A stretch of DNA of 5,561 bases. Origin: Chloroflexota bacterium. GTDB lineage: Bacteria > Chloroflexota > Anaerolineae > 4572-78 > J111. Under the pieces are notes generated by a model. That model was not told where the DNA came from and did no database searches. It saw only the letters and a list, made by a program, of their open reading frames with translations. The stretch covers positions 1-5,561 of the forward strand of contig RFJV01000066.1 in the NCBI GenBank assembly GCA_003694775.1, read 5' to 3'. Made by a program: the position numbers and the translations under genes. Shown here one piece after another: positions 1 through 4,926 of the stretch; positions within the stretch are counted from its first letter, which is position 1, and each line of letters begins with the position of its first letter.

Positions 1-60
1 CCGGCGGCAGAAACCAGGCGGAATAGGGCCGAAGGCGGAGGGATGAAGGCGGAAGACAAG
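1..60. repeat. Degenerate AGGCGGA direct repeats at window edge
   Basis: The heptamer AGGCGGA occurs at 16-22, 33-39 and 47-53 in a purine-rich, low-complexity stretch. The copies are 17 and 14 nt apart, with related GGCGG and GGAGGG words between them. No convincing coding frame runs through it. It resembles the short-repeat tracts found in the other two larger intergenic gaps of this window, although the unit sequence differs. It could be the decayed 3' flank of a gene that lies to the left. Confidence 0.4.
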
Positions 61-137
61 CGGCAGGGTTTTTCGTCCATTCGTATTTTTGTGCTTTCTT
101 TGTGGATGGCTGAACAGATACCGAAATTTTATCATAG

Positions 138-170
138 CTTCACCGTTTCTTCACAATATCTTCACAATGA
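138..170 (+). promoter_or_regulatory. Three CTTCAC boxes at 11-nt spacing, candidate response-regulator site
   Basis: CTTCAC is repeated exactly at 138-143, 149-154 and 160-165, giving an 11-nt period. The second and third copies share the longer word CTTCACAAT. Direct repeats of 6-7 nt at 11-nt spacing are the known layout of PhoB/PhoP (OmpR-family) response-regulator sites, and TTCACA-N5-TTCACA resembles the Gram-positive PhoP box. The array ends about 10 nt before a weak -10-like TAAATT (176-181), where a class II activator would sit. I infer that it controls the cytochrome gene starting at 241. A divergent gene to the left could be the target instead. Confidence 0.5.
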
Positions 171-175
171 GTCGG

Positions 176-181
176 TAAATT
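176..181 (+). promoter_or_regulatory. Weak candidate -10 element for the cytochrome gene
   Basis: TAAATT matches four of six positions of TATAAT. No good -35 is present, and its place is taken by the CTTCAC boxes, as expected for an activator-dependent promoter. The predicted start near 188 would give a leader of about 53 nt that keeps the strong ribosome site at 229-235. A second candidate, an extended TGG-TATTAT at 218-226, would start transcription inside the Shine-Dalgarno and is less likely. Confidence 0.25.
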
Positions 182-240
182 TAGAGGGCAATCCGTAGGG
201 TGACATCAATGTCGCCCTGGTATTATACAAGGAGGGTAAC

Positions 241-834
241 ATGAAACGATGGCTTACCGCGGCAGGGGTGATTATCGGACTGGGTCTGCTGTTCGGGGTG
301 TGGTACATCGGTTCCGCAATGGCCCAGGGACCGGCTGGCTGGTGGTGGCGCATGGAGCCAAACCGGTCTGGCTTTACTGCTCCCCGACAACCGGAGATGA
401 TGGGACCCGGTTGGGGAATGATGGGCGGAATGATGATGCACCCGCCGTACGGCAGGGGAATGATGGGGCGTTTTGGCCGGAACACCGGAAATCCCCCGGT
501 GTTCGGCGGTGAAAACATACCCGTGACCCCACCCGACGACGGCGGGCAGGCCAAAAGCCAGGCGGAGGTGTCCTACCAGGCCGATATCCAGCCCATCTTT
601 GACGCCCGCTGTACGGCCTGTCACGGTGGAACCTCCGGCCTGTTTCTGACCAGCTACGACCAGGCAATGCGCGGCGGCGTAAAGGGTCCGGACATCATCC
701 CCGGCGACCCGGCCCAAAGCCGGCTGATTCAGTATGTTCGCCGTGGATATATGCCTCTGGGGGGACCACCGCTCAGCCAGGCCCAGATAGAAACTCTGAC
801 CAACTGGGTAGCCGCCGGCGCACCGAATAATTGA
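241..834 (+). CDS. Membrane-anchored or exported mono-heme cytochrome c with Met-rich linker
   Basis: This 197-aa protein has a basic N-terminus followed by a hydrophobic segment (about residues 5-28) ending in SAMAQG. That segment is either a signal peptide cut after AMA or an uncleaved anchor, so the rest should lie outside the cytoplasm. Residues 30-106 are low-complexity, with a Met/Gly-rich stretch at 53-76 that holds nine Met and one His. Residues 109-197 form a planctomycete-type cytochrome c domain: CTACH at 124-128 binds one c-type heme, with H128 as proximal ligand and M171 (YMPLGG) as likely distal ligand. IPGDPAQSRL and the closing NWVAAGAP are typical of that family. AAGGAGG at 229-235, 5 nt before the ATG, fixes the start. 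An electron-transfer role is inferred from the family, and the redox partner is not visible. The gene stands alone, between the repeat hairpin and the CTTCAC boxes. Confidence 0.88.
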   Translation: MKRWLTAAGVIIGLGLLFGVWYIGSAMAQGPAGWWWRMEPNRSGFTAPRQPEMMGPGWGMMGGMMMHPPYGRGMMGRFGRNTGNPPVFGGENIPVTPPDDGGQAKSQAEVSYQADIQPIFDARCTACHGGTSGLFLTSYDQAMRGGVKGPDIIPGDPAQSRLIQYVRRGYMPLGGPPLSQAQIETLTNWVAAGAPNN

Positions 835-838
835 TGAC

Positions 839-887
839 GTAAAGCGTAAAACGTAAAGCGGGAAATTACGCTTTACGTTTTACGCTT
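839..887. repeat. Perfect 19-bp inverted repeat made of 7-nt repeats, possible terminator
   Basis: Positions 842-860 and 869-887 are perfect reverse complements around an 8-nt loop (861-868). The left arm is three tandem heptamers (GTAAAGC, GTAAAAC, GTAAAGC at 839-859). The right arm carries the complementary GCTTTAC and GTTTTAC. The structure begins 5 nt after the cytochrome stop codon and could end that transcript or protect its 3' end. No clean U-run follows the stem, so it is not a textbook intrinsic terminator. The heptamer build suggests it arose from repeat expansion and inversion rather than as a dedicated terminator. Confidence 0.75.
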
Positions 888-901
888 GTTGCTGTCTTAC
901 T

Positions 902-930
902 TTGTCCATTTCCCCCATCTACGGTATAAT
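902..930 (+). promoter_or_regulatory. Sigma70-like promoter upstream of the nucleotidyltransferase gene
   Basis: TTGTCC (902-907, four of six matches to TTGACA) is followed after 17 bp by a perfect TATAAT at 925-930. The predicted start is near 937, giving a leader of about 50 nt before the ATG at 987. The promoter lies just downstream of the hairpin that closes the cytochrome unit, so the two genes are probably transcribed separately. Confidence 0.6.
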
Positions 931-986
931 GAAAAACAGATACAGCCTTCTGTTCTGCCCCTGCAGTTGTCGAACCATCACCATCA

Positions 987-2204
987 ATGGAACATTCGCT
1001 GACCAATGTTGCCCGGCTCATCACTTCGACCCTCAGCCTGCGAGTCGAACCAGACCAGACTCTGCGGCAGGTTCAGGCCACGGGCGAAATTGATTGGGGT
1101 CAATTGGCCGGCCACGCTGACGCCCACAGTCTGACACCCCTGCTGTACGATACGTGGCGGCAGGCTGGCGCGCTGGCCTTTGTTCCGCCGGCCATCCGGA
1201 GCCGGCTGGCTCAGGCTTTTGCCGACAACCACCAGCGCAACCGCTTTATCCGGCAGGAACTGGTCGATATTCATACCCTGCTCAACCGGGCCGGCGTGCC
1301 GCACCTGGTGCTCAAGGGGTGGCCCCTGGCAGAGCGGCTGTACGACCATCCGGCCCACCGGGTGCTTTACGACCACGATTTCCTTGTCCCTGCCCCATAC
1401 GCCGAGACCGGCCAGCAAGCACTGCTGGAGGCCGGATTTACCCCCTTGCCCAACAGCGATGCCTGGATAGAAAAGCATCTGCCTTCCCTGTGGCGGAACG
1501 GCGGCTACCGGTGGAATGGCTACCTGTTCGACCCGCACTACCCGCGGCCGGTAGAGCTTCACCTGCGCCTGTGGGAAGATGGCTGGCGGGGATTGTGCGT
1601 CCGGCAGATGGCGCATCTGTGGGCTACCGCGCAGACCTGTCTGGTGGCCGGCCAGCCTATGCAGACCCTCGGCAATGAGGAGACGCTGGTCCACCTGACC
1701 ACCCACTTTGCCGGCCATCTGGTGGAGCGGGAGGCGCGGCTCAGCCAACTGCTGGATGTGGCCCGCTTTATGGACCGCACCCCTCTGCTGGACTGGGAAC
1801 GCATCTGGGCGCTGGCAGACCAGGCCGGGGTGACCCGCTTTGTCTATGCCGCTTTGTGGCTGGCCCACCGGATATTTGCCGCCCCTCTGCCGCCGGAGCA
1901 CCTGTGGCGGCGGCTGGCGGTCGCTGTGCCGCCTGCGTTCCGGCGGTGGCTGGCCGGGCAGGGAGAAGCCGACGTGCTGACCTCCGACTACCGCCGGCGC
2001 CGGCGAGGAATGGATTACCGGCTCACCTTCCTGGCCGCGGCATCGCTGAGGGAGCGGCTGGGCGTGGTGCGGTTTGCCTTACTGCCCCCGCTGGCCCATC
2101 TGCAGGCCAGGTACCGCCTGCCGCATCGCTGGCTGGCGGTGGGATACTACCCCCGCTATTTGCTGGAGCGGACCGCCCTCTACGCCAGGTCAATGATTCA
2201 ATGA
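987..2204 (+). CDS. NTP_transf_5-type nucleotidyltransferase family protein
   Basis: This 405-aa soluble protein resembles the uncharacterised nucleotidyltransferase family PF14907. Its core is at about residues 104-195: VLKG at 108-111, a helix ending in LYDHPAHR, then the acidic pair D129-H-D131 in YDHDFLV, which would bind the metal and nucleotide. VELHLRLW at 189-196 follows and matches the family's conserved E/D-LH segment. The C-terminal part (THFAGH, LLDVARFM and several aromatic helices) fits the helical half of the family. The substrate cannot be read from the sequence. Relatives occur beside HprK-like kinases in some lasso-peptide and surface-polymer clusters, and such a kinase lies 1.7 kb downstream on the other strand. 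The ATG at 987 is the first start in frame but has no recognisable Shine-Dalgarno. The last codons and the TGA lie inside the repeat array beginning at 2191. Confidence 0.8.
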   Translation: MEHSLTNVARLITSTLSLRVEPDQTLRQVQATGEIDWGQLAGHADAHSLTPLLYDTWRQAGALAFVPPAIRSRLAQAFADNHQRNRFIRQELVDIHTLLNRAGVPHLVLKGWPLAERLYDHPAHRVLYDHDFLVPAPYAETGQQALLEAGFTPLPNSDAWIEKHLPSLWRNGGYRWNGYLFDPHYPRPVELHLRLWEDGWRGLCVRQMAHLWATAQTCLVAGQPMQTLGNEETLVHLTTHFAGHLVEREARLSQLLDVARFMDRTPLLDWERIWALADQAGVTRFVYAALWLAHRIFAAPLPPEHLWRRLAVAVPPAFRRWLAGQGEADVLTSDYRRRRRGMDYRLTFLAAASLRERLGVVRFALLPPLAHLQARYRLPHRWLAVGYYPRYLLERTALYARSMIQ

Positions 2205-2299
2205 GCCAATTATCAATGAGCCAATGAGTCAATTGTCAATGAGCCAAAGAGCCAATGAGCCAATTATCAATGAGCCAAAGAGCCAATGAGCCAAAGAAT
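2191..2299. repeat. Array of fourteen 7-8 nt CAA-initial repeat units
   Basis: The stretch divides without remainder into 14 adjacent units, each beginning CAA. Six are exactly CAATGAGC; the others are CAATGATT, CAATGAGT, CAATTAT (twice), CAATTGT, CAAAGAGC (twice) and CAAAGAAT. They also form a higher-order 15-16 nt period. The array starts inside the nucleotidyltransferase gene, supplies its last codons and TGA stop (2202-2204), and fills most of the 123-nt gap to the next gene. There are no unique spacers, so it is not a CRISPR array. Strand slippage is the likely origin, and copy number may vary between strains. Confidence 0.85.
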
Positions 2300-2312
2300 C
2301 AATTGAAAATTG
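2300..2312. repeat. Small inverted repeat CAATT-GAA-AATTG
   Basis: CAATT at 2300-2304 and AATTG at 2308-2312 can pair around a 3-nt loop. It directly follows the repeat array and ends 5 nt before the GGAGG ribosome site of the CBS-ACT gene. The stem is short and AT-rich, so stability is doubtful. It may be only a diverged last repeat unit. Confidence 0.35.
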
Positions 2313-2327
2313 AGTTTGGAGGAAACA

Positions 2328-2978
2328 ATGTTCGTACGCGATAGAATGAGCAGTCCAGTGGTTACTGTCACCCCGGACACCCCGTTTCAGGAAGCCCTGC
2401 AGATGATGCAGGAAAAGAAGTTCCGGCGTCTGCCGGTGGTGGACAATAAAGGCAAGCTGATCGGCATTATTTCCGAGCGGGACTGCCTGTATGCCTCACC
2501 GTCGCCGGCTACGTCGCTGAGCGTGTGGGAGATGAACTATATGCTGTCCAAAATCAAGGTGGAGCGGCTGATGACCCGCGAAGTCATTACCACCACCCCG
2601 GATACCACCCTGGAAGATGCCGCCCACAAGATGGTAATTCAGCGGGTGGGCGGCCTGCCGGTGGTGGATGAGGATGGCATACCGGTCGGGATTATTACCG
2701 AGACCGACATCTTCAAGACCCTGGTAGAGATGTTTGCCGGCGGCCAGCCCGGTCTGCGGCTGACCCTGGCCGTGCCGCGCAAGAAGGGCGTGCTGGCAAT
2801 GCTGTCCGAAGCCATCTTTGAGCTGAACGGCAATATCCTGGCCGTCGGAGCGTATGACCTGCCCGACCCCGACAAGGCCGGTCTGGTGGTCAAGGTGGAA
2901 GATGTCAGCAAGGACCAGCTTGTCAAAACCCTGGAGGCCCTGGGAGACCAGGTTATCGACGCCAGGGAGTGCTGTTAG
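2328..2978 (+). CDS. CBS-CBS-ACT domain protein (AcuB-like)
   Basis: This 216-aa cytoplasmic protein has a CBS pair followed by an ACT-like domain. CBS1 spans about residues 1-57, with RMSSPVVTVTPDTPF and LPVVDNKGKLIGIISERD. CBS2 spans about 77-134, with LMTREVITTTPDTTL and LPVVDEDGIPVGIITETDI. The ACT part covers about 143-212 and begins RLTLAVPRKKGVLAMLSEAI. CBS pairs bind adenine nucleotides and ACT domains often bind amino acids, so a ligand-sensing role is likely, but the partner is unknown. The layout matches proteins annotated as AcuB, a name that does not prove a role in acetoin use. GGAGG at 2318-2322, 5 nt before the ATG, selects this start over an in-frame TTG at 2310. No separate promoter is clear, so read-through from the nucleotidyltransferase gene across the repeats is possible. 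It ends 3 nt from the convergent methyltransferase stop. Confidence 0.88.
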   Translation: MFVRDRMSSPVVTVTPDTPFQEALQMMQEKKFRRLPVVDNKGKLIGIISERDCLYASPSPATSLSVWEMNYMLSKIKVERLMTREVITTTPDTTLEDAAHKMVIQRVGGLPVVDEDGIPVGIITETDIFKTLVEMFAGGQPGLRLTLAVPRKKGVLAMLSEAIFELNGNILAVGAYDLPDPDKAGLVVKVEDVSKDQLVKTLEALGDQVIDARECC

Positions 2979-2981
2979 CCC

Positions 2982-3857
2982 TCACCTCCCAAGACCGAAG
3001 GCAAAGAAAAGCTGTTTGTCTGCCCGCCGCACCCAGACAGGGTAGACCGTCCCTTCGGTGATTTCTGCCCCGCTCCGGCAGGCCAGCAGACGCCAGCCGG
3101 CCGGAGCGGCATCCGCGGCCAGCTCCTCCACGCGGTAGAGATGGTAGAAAATCCGGCCCGCGGTGGCCGGAACGCTGAACTGGGCCACGCGGGTATCTCC
3201 CGGTTCCCCTGCCGCGGCACCCCACCGCCGCGGCAGGTCGACCAGTGCCGGTACGACCCGCTGGCCCAGCAAACGCACCACCCCCCGCAGATGCCACACC
3301 AGCGGCGACACCCGGCGCTGTTCCCGGCTCCAGAGCGCGGTATCGGCAGGGGTGGCGGGCCGCTCTGACCGCCGGCCAGCCCGCCGGAGCTTGCGACCGG
3401 CCCAGTACAGGTAGCAGGCCGGCCCCGGCGCCAGATTGTCCAGCCCTATCACCAGCCGCCCGCCCGGACGGGTGACGCGGGCCAGTTCGGCCAGGGCACG
3501 CCGCCGGTTCTCCCGACCGGGGATGTGCTGGAGCGGGCCAAAAAACATCACCACCGCCTCAAAGGACGCGTCCGCAAATGGCAGGTTCAGCAGGTTGGCC
3601 CCACCCAGCCTCGCCGCCGAAAGCGACCGGGCCGCGGCCAGCATCGGCAGGCTCAGGTCGACCCCCACCACCCGGAAGCCGGCCTCGGCCAGCGCCAGCA
3701 CCGCCCGGCCAGCACCGCATCCGGCATCCAGCACCGGCCCGCCGGGCGGCAGGTAGTGCCGCACCATCCATTCCTCGCTGTACTGCAAGCCGCGGCGGCT
3801 CAGGTTCTGCCAGCAGGCCACCACTTCCGGCTGGCTGTACTTCTGGACCGTATTCAT
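2982..3857 (-). CDS. SAM-dependent class I methyltransferase
   Basis: This is a 291-aa soluble protein. The Rossmann-fold SAM-binding core covers about residues 38-140: motif I VLDAGCGAG at 42-50, the acidic strand-2 residue D67 in VVGVDLS, FADASFEAVVMFF near 94-106 as motif II, and RVTRPGGRLVIG at 128-138. This is the Methyltransf_11/25 pattern found in small-molecule methyltransferases. The C-terminal 150 residues are Arg-rich in part and do not match a domain I recognise; they probably set substrate choice. The start at 3857 is chosen because its ATG overlaps the kinase TGA as ATGA, and GAGG at 3865-3868 stands 7 nt upstream. An in-frame ATG 33 nt further upstream lies inside the kinase gene and lacks that signal. 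Translational coupling to the kinase suggests the two act in the same process. The substrate is unknown. Confidence 0.85.
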   Translation of the reverse strand: MNTVQKYSQPEVVACWQNLSRRGLQYSEEWMVRHYLPPGGPVLDAGCGAGRAVLALAEAGFRVVGVDLSLPMLAAARSLSAARLGGANLLNLPFADASFEAVVMFFGPLQHIPGRENRRRALAELARVTRPGGRLVIGLDNLAPGPACYLYWAGRKLRRAGRRSERPATPADTALWSREQRRVSPLVWHLRGVVRLLGQRVVPALVDLPRRWGAAAGEPGDTRVAQFSVPATAGRIFYHLYRVEELAADAAPAGWRLLACRSGAEITEGTVYPVWVRRADKQLFFAFGLGR

Positions 3858-4876
3858 CCGGCATCCTCGTTGGCTCCGACCGGGCGGCATCCCTCGGCCA
3901 GCAGGTCGGGCAGGTCATCCACCTGCGGGGCCAGCTTGAGCACCCAACACCGGGCCTGCTCCACCAACTGCTCCAGCAGAGCCAGAGCCTGGGGAATAGT
4001 TTCCCGGTCCCAGCGGTCGATGGTTTGCGGCAGCAGCTCCAGCATTGCAATGCGCGGCGGAACAGAAACCAGCCTGCTGTGGGCCAGCCCCGGCGAAAGG
4101 CGGGGAAAGTAGACCGCCGCCACCGGCCCCGATACCGCCCACGGCGCGGGGAAAGCCTCTTCGGCGCGGAAAATGCGCTTCTCCCGCGGTTCACTGCCGG
4201 CATTCTGGGGAATGAACTTCTTCAGCGCCTCGAACCGGGCCAGGGAATCGTCAAACGCGCTCAGCCGGCCCGGATACGACAGCACCTGCACCTGCCGGCC
4301 CCGGACGGCCAGCAGGGGGGAATCGTTGCTCAGCAGTTTCCAGCCCGCTGACAGCAGAGCCAGCCCGGTAGTGGTTTTGCCCGTTCCCCGCTCGCCGCTG
4401 ATGAGCACCGCCTGTCCCTCCGGCGACCGCGCGGCAAAAGCGTGGGTCGGAAAAAGACCCAGCCGCCGGTACAGCGGTGTCAGGCCGATAATCAGGACAT
4501 CTTCAAACGCGCCGTACACCTCCAGACAGCCGCGGGTCGCCTGAATGTCGACCTGCCGCCGGGCCAGGTCGATGGTCAGCAGGGCATATTTGGGCAGGCG
4601 GATGACCAGCCGCGGCGGGTCGCCGTGATAGCTGATGAGGTCATCGGCGTAAATCACCGGCAGGTCGGTGGGGGCAGGGGGGGCAGAACTGCCGGACACC
4701 AGCCCCATCTGCAGGTCGATGTCCAGCGCGCCCGGTTGGGCCGGGGGCAAATGGCCGTAAATGGCTTCAAAACGGCCCAGCAGGTCAGCGGAAGAAGACC
4801 GGCAGTGCAGATTCAGCCCATGCAGGTGGGCCGAAATTCCCGAATTGGCAGAAATAGTGGTATAATGGCGGCACAT
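3854..4876 (-). CDS. HPr kinase-like P-loop protein (HprK/PEPCK-type fold)
   Basis: This 340-aa protein carries a Walker A loop, GERGTGKT, at residues 161-168. It is preceded by FPTHAFAA (142-149) and AVLISG, the arrangement found just before the P-loop in HPr kinase/phosphorylase and its relatives. LLSNDSPLL at 181-189 follows, where the family usually has an acidic pair; here it is N184-D185. YPGRL at 201-205 matches the next conserved strand. The 140 residues before the core match nothing I recognise and may bind a partner. HprK relatives phosphorylate serine on proteins or peptides using ATP; this target is unknown, and no HPr gene is visible. GGAG at 4883-4886 lies 6 nt before the ATG at 4876. 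In-frame ATGs at 4882 and 4960 are less likely, since the first touches the GGAG and the second lies upstream of the predicted promoter. It is the first gene of a two-gene operon with the methyltransferase. Confidence 0.8.
   Translation of the reverse strand: MCRHYTTISANSGISAHLHGLNLHCRSSSADLLGRFEAIYGHLPPAQPGALDIDLQMGLVSGSSAPPAPTDLPVIYADDLISYHGDPPRLVIRLPKYALLTIDLARRQVDIQATRGCLEVYGAFEDVLIIGLTPLYRRLGLFPTHAFAARSPEGQAVLISGERGTGKTTTGLALLSAGWKLLSNDSPLLAVRGRQVQVLSYPGRLSAFDDSLARFEALKKFIPQNAGSEPREKRIFRAEEAFPAPWAVSGPVAAVYFPRLSPGLAHSRLVSVPPRIAMLELLPQTIDRWDRETIPQALALLEQLVEQARCWVLKLAPQVDDLPDLLAEGCRPVGANEDAG
4858..4866 (+). promoter_or_regulatory. Extended -10 promoter for the GAF-domain gene
   Basis: TGG followed by a perfect TATAAT (4861-4866) gives an extended -10 element on the plus strand. 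The -35 region (around 4837-4843) is poor, which extended -10 promoters tolerate. The predicted start is near 4873, opposite the first codon of the divergent kinase gene, and would leave a leader of about 45 nt before 4918. The element lies inside the kinase coding sequence on the opposite strand. Confidence 0.55.
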
Positions 4877-4897
4877 AGACATCTCCGGTATCTTTGT

Positions 4898-4926
4898 AGT
4901 ATACCGGCAGGTGAACGATGTTTCAA
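4898..4926 (-). promoter_or_regulatory. Sigma70 promoter for the kinase-methyltransferase operon
   Basis: On the minus strand, TTGAAA (4926-4921) and TATACT (4903-4898) are separated by 17 bp, and each differs from consensus at one position. The predicted start is an A near 4891. This gives a leader of only about 15 nt that still contains GGAG at 4886-4883 and then the ATG at 4876. The -35 hexamer overlaps codons 2-3 of the GAF gene if that gene starts at 4918. Confidence 0.7.

Noticed and set aside
162..717. Two minus-strand frames opposite the cytochrome gene
   Set aside because: They are Pro/Gly/His-rich products of the antisense of a Met/Gly-rich gene. The plus strand has a strong ribosome site, signal segment and CxxCH.
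902..1093. Small plus-strand frame with several Cys, which could suggest a peptide precursor
   Set aside because: It has no ribosome site, its internal ATG at 929 lies in the TATAAT of the promoter, and its second half overlaps the nucleotidyltransferase gene in another frame. No leader-core layout is visible.
984..1901. Long minus-strand open frame (305 codons) opposite the nucleotidyltransferase gene
   Set aside because: Its product has no recognisable domain and it mirrors a plus-strand gene with clear family motifs. Long antisense frames are expected at this GC content.
2191..2299. CRISPR array
   Set aside because: The units are 7-8 nt, adjacent and without unique spacers, and no cas gene is nearby.
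3525..4351. Plus-strand frames of 195 and 257 codons opposite the methyltransferase and kinase
   Set aside because: They are Pro/Arg/Ala/Ser-rich with no domain pattern, while the minus strand shows SAM-binding and P-loop motifs in one operon.
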